Source: Firmicutes bacterium UBA1065
Lineage (GTDB): Bacteria; Bacillota; Clostridia; Tissierellales; Sedimentibacteraceae
Length of the DNA stretch: 20,032 nt
Reading direction: 5' to 3'
Assembly (NCBI GenBank): GCA_002316225.1
Contig: DCDC01000132.1
Coordinates: 1 to 20,032, forward strand
Shown here: positions 16,440 through 20,032 of the stretch, in pieces
How the letters are laid out: every line of letters starts with the position of its first letter
Position numbering within the stretch: the stretch's first letter is position 1
Notes under the pieces: model-generated
Seen by the model: the letters and a program-made list of their open reading frames with translations, nothing else
Database searches by the model: none
Told to the model about the DNA's origin: nothing
Made by a program: the position numbers and the translations under genes

Positions 16440-17305
16440 ATCCTTATCCTCAATAGCCCCGATTTATTCCTTACTAAAGCCGTATTTCCCGTTATTTTCA
16501 ACACCTGGCACCTTCCCAGGAGGGGATGGGTAAAGGCCGGGTTTTTTAAGCATTCCCTGATATCCGGAATCTTATCCGGTATTATTAATTTTTCGGGACT
16601 TATCAAACCTTTTCTGAGTTTATATAAATAAATGGAAAAGTTCTTTATATGGTCTTCCTTGTTCTCATCGGGATTCAAATTGCTTTTCCTTGTATCATCC
16701 TTCTCAAATATGTAATTTAAAACCCTATAGTTATTAACCATATAATCATCGAAAAGCACAGGCTTTGAGAGCAGCTTTATTCTCTCTCTCTCAAAAGCAA
16801 TCATGTAATTCCTGCTGATTTCCATTCCAATTTGGGCGAAAAACTCCTTGATTGAAAAATTTATGAGCCTCTCCCTGGTTGCTTCCTCCATCCTTTCCGG
16901 GTCAGAGTCATTCAAATGCTCAAAAAGTGCTGATGTAACAAGGAAGGCATTCAATATGGCGTTATTATTCAAAGTGTAAAAGGTAACCGCTTTTAAAACT
17001 TCTTCGATTGTATTTTCCCAAATGGTGTTTGCTATGACAACAGGAATGATTTTAAATTCGGAAAACTCATCACTTTTGCTTGAAGGCTTTTTATTTTGCA
17101 GCCAGTAAGAGATTGTTTCATCATCTCTTTCCATATAACAAGAAAATAATTCAAGTTCCTTTTTATACCTATCCCTGTCAAAAAGGCATCCTATCTTGTT
17201 TTCAAATGGAAGAAGACATTTTACGCTTATTAAAAACAACTGAAACTCAATGGAGTCTGTATCTTTAAAACAGTAATTTAAGAGGTTTTGTATTTTGTCC
17301 TGCAT
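16436..17305 (-). CDS. Conserved-looking hypothetical protein, first gene of the radical SAM operon
   Basis: 289 aa from ATG 17305, chosen because AGGAG lies five bases upstream; a longer open frame to 17377 runs through a promoter and hairpin and is not credible. I do not recognise the family. The protein is mostly helical and soluble. It has a short region around VVIANTIWENTIEEVLKAV that faintly recalls ADP-ribosylglycohydrolase-like helical bundles, but the metal-binding acidic motifs of that family are not evident. The C-terminus (GRCQVLKITGNTALVRNKSG) looks like a small beta barrel. It overlaps the DUF4080 gene by 4 nt, so the two are co-translated and may share a pathway. Six Cys and no CxxC motif. 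Confidence 0.75.
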   Translation of the reverse strand: MQDKIQNLLNYCFKDTDSIEFQLFLISVKCLLPFENKIGCLFDRDRYKKELELFSCYMERDDETISYWLQNKKPSSKSDEFSEFKIIPVVIANTIWENTIEEVLKAVTFYTLNNNAILNAFLVTSALFEHLNDSDPERMEEATRERLINFSIKEFFAQIGMEISRNYMIAFERERIKLLSKPVLFDDYMVNNYRVLNYIFEKDDTRKSNLNPDENKEDHIKNFSIYLYKLRKGLISPEKLIIPDKIPDIRECLKNPAFTHPLLGRCQVLKITGNTALVRNKSGLLRIRI

Positions 17306-17315
17306 ATTTTCTCCT

Positions 17316-17347
17316 AAAAAAAGAATCCGCAGCAGTGACTGCGATTC
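17316..17347 (-). terminator. Hairpin-T tract terminator after the transglycosylase gene
   Basis: On the minus strand GAATC-GCAG (17347-17339) pairs with CTGC-GATTC-type bases (17332-17323) with one bulged base (17328) and a 6-nt loop, followed by seven T (17322-17316). It would end the transglycosylase transcript. It lies between the promoter at 17349-17377 and the ribosome binding site of the next gene, so the new transcript starts inside it. Confidence 0.7.
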
Positions 17348-17348
17348 C

Positions 17349-17377
17349 ATTATACAATCAAATACAAAAATTATCAA
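17349..17377 (-). promoter_or_regulatory. Sigma-A promoter of the hypothetical-DUF4080-TPR operon
   Basis: On the minus strand a -35 TTGATA (17377-17372) and a perfect -10 TATAAT (17354-17349) are separated by exactly 17 nt. The -35 begins 6 nt after the transglycosylase stop codon. The expected transcription start, near 17342, falls inside the left arm of the terminator hairpin. Confidence 0.75.
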
Positions 17378-17383
17378 ATCCTA

Positions 17384-18019
17384 TTATCTCTTTCGGAATT
17401 CTTCCTTGAAGTCCGTGGCATACTGCAAAACTTTGGATGAATAATCGCTTATGCCCCTTTCATTGTATGTTTTTAAATAATTTCTCAGGCCTTGCTGACC
17501 CCTGTTGTAAGCAGTAAGAACCTTATGGAGGTCATCCTCATAGAGGTTCTTAAGGTATGAAAGCTGGGTAATGGTAAGCTTTAAATTAAACTCAGGGTCC
17601 AATAGCATTTCATGCTCATAAGCATAACCTAAGTTTTCTGCAATAACCCTAGCCGTGTTTTCCATCAGCTGGCCCAGTCCAAGCTCTCCACCCGCCCCAA
17701 CAGCCTTGGGATTAAAATCACTTTCCCTTTTAATAAGACTCAATACCAGGAAGGGATCAAGGTGATTCTCCCTGCATTCGACCACAAGAAACTTGCAAAG
17801 GTCATATTCCAAACCCGAAATTTCTTTTGTAAAGTCAATTAATGCCTTTTCATATAGATCCCTGTAGTCGTAAATATTTGTTTTTATCGTTTCTTCCTGA
17901 GGTATTTTGTCATAAGTGTGTTTATTCTCATCAAGGGTGCTGGCACCTGAATTTACCATCATAAAGTAAGAAAAAATGCATATTGCAGCTAAAAGAGTCA
18001 AATATTTTTTCCCTTTCAT
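17384..18019 (-). CDS. Secreted lytic transglycosylase, SLT (goose lysozyme-like) domain
   Basis: 211 aa. The N-terminus (KGKKYLTLLAAICIFSYFMMVNSGAS) is a signal peptide or membrane anchor. The SLT domain spans about 75-200, with the catalytic Glu in LIKRESDFNP (E99), GELGLGQLM (111-119) and LTAYNRG (168-174). Such enzymes cleave the MurNAc-GlcNAc bond of peptidoglycan with formation of 1,6-anhydro ends, acting outside the membrane in wall remodelling. The start is ATG 18019 with AAGGAGG six bases upstream. It has its own promoter and terminator, so it is a single-gene unit. Confidence 0.93.
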   Translation of the reverse strand: MKGKKYLTLLAAICIFSYFMMVNSGASTLDENKHTYDKIPQEETIKTNIYDYRDLYEKALIDFTKEISGLEYDLCKFLVVECRENHLDPFLVLSLIKRESDFNPKAVGAGGELGLGQLMENTARVIAENLGYAYEHEMLLDPEFNLKLTITQLSYLKNLYEDDLHKVLTAYNRGQQGLRNYLKTYNERGISDYSSKVLQYATDFKEEFRKR

Positions 18020-18043
18020 TTCAATCCTCCTTGTCCAACTTTA

Positions 18044-18072
18044 AGTATAAGGCAATAATCACCAATGCTCAA
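18044..18072 (-). promoter_or_regulatory. Predicted sigma-A promoter of the transglycosylase gene
   Basis: On the minus strand a -35 TTGAGC (18072-18067) and a -10 TATACT (18049-18044) are separated by 17 nt. The start codon is about 25 nt downstream of the -10. It lies after the argS terminator. Confidence 0.6.
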
Positions 18073-18124
18073 TGTAGAACGGTGAAATGTATTGTTGAAT
18101 AAGGAGATAATTTGACGTTTTTAT

Positions 18125-18154
18125 AAAAAAAAGCCCGGCATTTCCGTGCCAGGC
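18125..18154 (-). terminator. Intrinsic terminator of argS
   Basis: On the minus strand GCCTGGCA (18154-18147) pairs with TGCCGGGC (18140-18133), 8 bp with one T-G wobble and a 6-nt loop, followed by eight T (18132-18125). It starts 7 nt after the argS stop codon. Confidence 0.88.
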
Positions 18155-18161
18155 ATTCTTT

Positions 18162-19868
18162 TTACATCTTTTCCGGGGCTTCCATGCCCAATAGCTCAAG
18201 TCCCTTTTTAAGAACTCGATTTACGGTTAAGGTCAATAGGAGTCTTGCTTTTTTAATCCTTTCATCCTCTGTAATGATGGGGCATCCGTGATAGAATCGG
18301 TTAAATTCCTGGGCTAAACCCACAAGGTATCGGGTGACCATGAAAGGCTCGTATTTGTCATGGGCGTTTAAAACCGCTGCCTTAAATCCATCCAATTTCT
18401 TTATAACATTGAATGATTCATTGTCGGTTAATAGAGTATAGTCCACATCATCATCTATCTCCAGGTCTGCCTTTCTGAGAAGGCTGCAGGTCCTTGCATA
18501 TGTATACTGGACGTAAGGTCCCGTTTCCCCTTCAAAACTCAGGGTTTTATCCCAGGAGAACACATAGTCCTTAATCCTGTTGTTGAAAAGTTCCTGGAAT
18601 ATAACTGCCCCTATTCCGACCTGTTTTGCAACTTCTTCTTTGTTTTCCAGGTTTGGATTTCTTTCTTCAATAATTTCTCTGGTTTTTTCTATGGCCTTAT
18701 TTAAAACATCCTCCAGGTATACGACTCTTCCTTTTCTTGTTGATAAGGCACCATCTTCCAGACTTACGGTTCCAAACATGACGTGCACGCAGTCATATGC
18801 CCAGTCGTATCCCATCAAGTCTATGATTTTTCTCCACTGGTCGAAGTGGAGTTTCTGCTGGGCTCCAACCACATATATATTCTTATAAAAATTATAGGTA
18901 TCTTTTCTGTATTTAGCGGCAGCCACATCCCTGGTTACATAGAGGGTTGACCCGTCACTCTTCTGAATTAGGGCATCGGTCAGGCCGTAATCTGAAAGCT
19001 CAACAATTTTTGCACCTTCCGATTCCTTGAGAAGGCCCTTGTCTTCCAATTCATCGATTATTGCAGGCATCTTATCCGAATAAAAACTTTCCCCGGCATA
19101 GGAATCAAATTTTATGCCAAACATATCATAAACCCGGTTGAACTCCTTCAGGCTCACTTCCCTGAACCAGGCCCAGAGCCTTTGAGCTTCTTCGTTGCCT
19201 TTTTCCAGCTGATTAAACCAATATCTGGCTTCTTCCTGGTATTCCGGATGGGTTTCTATTTCCTTGTTGTATCGCACATACAGCTTCATCAGTTCATTAA
19301 TAGGGTCTCTTTCGATAGCTTCAACAACTTCGGGAGTTCCCCATTTTTTATAAGCTGAAATAAGCATACCGAACTGGGTTCCGTAATCTCCCAGGTGGTT
19401 AATTGCTATTGTATTGTAACCTAAATATGTATAGATCTTGTATAAGGCATTTCCTATCAAGGTTGAACGTATATGGCCTATATGAAAGGGCTTTGCTATA
19501 TTGGGAGATGAAAACTCAACTATTACGGTCTTGCCTTCCCCAACGTTTGTCTTTCCGAAATTTTCCTTCTCCTCAAAAGCCTTTCTCAAAACTTTCTCAG
19601 CAAACTGGGACTTGTTCACAAAGAAGTTTACATAGGGGCCTGCGCTCTCTATCTTTTCGAACTCGTCTCTATTTCCTATTTTTTCAACAAATTCATTAGC
19701 CAAAGCTGCGGGAGATTTCCTGTATTTCTTTGCAAATTTAAAACAAGGTACCGCATAGTCTCCCATTTCGGCATTTGGTGGTATCTCTATCAATTGAAGA
19801 GCATCATCCATAGACAGGTCCGGCTCTAGGGATGTAAATATTTCAGCTACTTTTTCCTTAAAATCCAT
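18162..19868 (-). CDS. argS: Arginyl-tRNA synthetase
   Basis: 568 aa, full length for the family. An N-terminal Arg-tRNA synthetase additional domain (about 1-85) is followed by the class I catalytic core. This has SPNIAKPFHIGHIRST with the HIGH motif at 129-132, NHLGDYGTQFG (157-167), and ALSTRKGRVV (374-383) in place of a canonical KMSKS, as usual for ArgRS. The DALR anticodon-binding domain (about 450-568) includes GPYVQYTYARTCSLL. The enzyme charges tRNA-Arg with arginine; class I ArgRS needs bound tRNA to activate the amino acid. The start is ATG 19868 with GGAGGAG seven bases upstream. A promoter with perfect -35 lies about 90 nt upstream. No T-box leader motif is seen. Confidence 0.97.
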   Translation of the reverse strand: MDFKEKVAEIFTSLEPDLSMDDALQLIEIPPNAEMGDYAVPCFKFAKKYRKSPAALANEFVEKIGNRDEFEKIESAGPYVNFFVNKSQFAEKVLRKAFEEKENFGKTNVGEGKTVIVEFSSPNIAKPFHIGHIRSTLIGNALYKIYTYLGYNTIAINHLGDYGTQFGMLISAYKKWGTPEVVEAIERDPINELMKLYVRYNKEIETHPEYQEEARYWFNQLEKGNEEAQRLWAWFREVSLKEFNRVYDMFGIKFDSYAGESFYSDKMPAIIDELEDKGLLKESEGAKIVELSDYGLTDALIQKSDGSTLYVTRDVAAAKYRKDTYNFYKNIYVVGAQQKLHFDQWRKIIDLMGYDWAYDCVHVMFGTVSLEDGALSTRKGRVVYLEDVLNKAIEKTREIIEERNPNLENKEEVAKQVGIGAVIFQELFNNRIKDYVFSWDKTLSFEGETGPYVQYTYARTCSLLRKADLEIDDDVDYTLLTDNESFNVIKKLDGFKAAVLNAHDKYEPFMVTRYLVGLAQEFNRFYHGCPIITEDERIKKARLLLTLTVNRVLKKGLELLGMEAPEKM

Positions 19869-19956
19869 CTCTCTCCTCCAAGGTAATCAGGAATTATTAA
19901 AAACTAAAACCTACCGTATTTTATGCGTCAGGCAGGCTGCATCTTCATTTTTAGTT

Positions 19957-19985
19957 ATGATATCACAGCAATTTTAATGTGTCAA
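19957..19985 (-). promoter_or_regulatory. Sigma-A promoter of argS
   Basis: On the minus strand a perfect -35 TTGACA (19985-19980) and a -10 TATCAT (19962-19957) are separated by 17 nt. The leader of about 80 nt to the start codon contains a weak inverted pair, CCTGCC (19936-19931) with GGTAGG (19915-19910). Confidence 0.75.
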
Positions 19986-19994
19986 CTAAGCCGG

Positions 19995-20015
19995 GAACTA
20001 TTTTAAAATTAGTTC
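19995..20015. promoter_or_regulatory. 21-bp near-palindrome upstream of the argS promoter (operator-like)
   Basis: GAACTA (19995-20000) and TAGTTC (20010-20015) flank TTTTAAAAT, giving 9 of 10 symmetric pairs. It ends about 10 nt upstream of the argS -35. It may be a regulator binding site or the stem of an upstream gene's terminator; the neighbouring gene is outside the window. Confidence 0.3.
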
Positions 20016-20032
20016 GCAAGCTGTAGGATTTT

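Noticed and set aside
16436..17305. 289-aa protein as ADP-ribosylglycohydrolase
   Set aside because: Only a faint helical resemblance; no acidic metal-binding motifs were found, so no function is assigned.
19869..19956. T-box riboswitch upstream of argS
   Set aside because: The leader is short and lacks the conserved T-box antiterminator sequence and a following terminator.

Overview
The window is a stretch of low-GC Firmicutes chromosome. The gene set and order (argS, a lytic transglycosylase, a B12-type radical SAM protein, then yggS-sepF-yggT-ylmH-lspA-rluD-pyrR, with rqcH facing them) point to a clostridial, possibly Tissierellia-like, anaerobe. This placement is inference; no rRNA or species-diagnostic gene is present. 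Strong AGGAGG-type ribosome binding sites and sigma-A-like promoters fit a Firmicute. No tRNA, rRNA, CRISPR array, transposase or integrase was seen. Every gene-free gap is shorter than 300 bases.

Layout. (1) 1-1332, plus strand: the 3' three quarters of rqcH, a ribosome quality-control factor, cut by the window edge and ending at a strong terminator shared with the convergent gene. (2) 1360-7583, minus strand: an accessory two-gene unit. A very large protein (about 1566 aa) has an LSm-like N-terminus, TPR repeats, a cold-shock-like OB fold, a beta-sandwich and a C-terminal STAND/AAA-type ATPase with a winged helix. It is followed, translationally coupled, by a 501+ aa ATPase with a C-terminal HEPN-like domain carrying an R-x4-H motif. 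The unit has its own promoter and sits between terminators in an otherwise housekeeping neighbourhood. (3) 7746-13527, minus strand: a cell-envelope, division and translation operon driven by a good promoter at 13498-13527: a membrane-anchored HlyD-like protein, yggS, sepF, yggT, ylmH, lspA, rluD and pyrR. A cluster of REP-like palindromic repeats lies between rluD and pyrR. (4) 13609-17377, minus strand: a tightly overlapping three-gene operon of an unknown 289-aa protein, a DUF4080-type B12/radical SAM protein and a TPR protein. (5) 17384-19985, minus strand: a secreted lytic transglycosylase and argS, each with its own promoter and terminator.

How the genes work together. Regions 3 and 5 are core functions: lipoprotein maturation, septum formation, PLP homeostasis, rRNA modification, pyrimidine regulation, arginyl-tRNA synthesis and peptidoglycan turnover. 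RqcH and YlmH both relate to stalled-ribosome handling. Region 2 is the candidate for an undescribed system. It pairs two related STAND-like ATPases, one with RNA-binding-type folds and protein-interaction repeats (a possible sensor), the other ending in a putative RNase-type HEPN domain (a possible effector). That layout resembles NTPase-based conflict or antiphage systems, but the function is inferred and I do not recognise it as a named system. Smaller points of interest are a probable ATT start codon in the HEPN-ATPase gene and a promoter nested in a terminator hairpin at 17316-17377.
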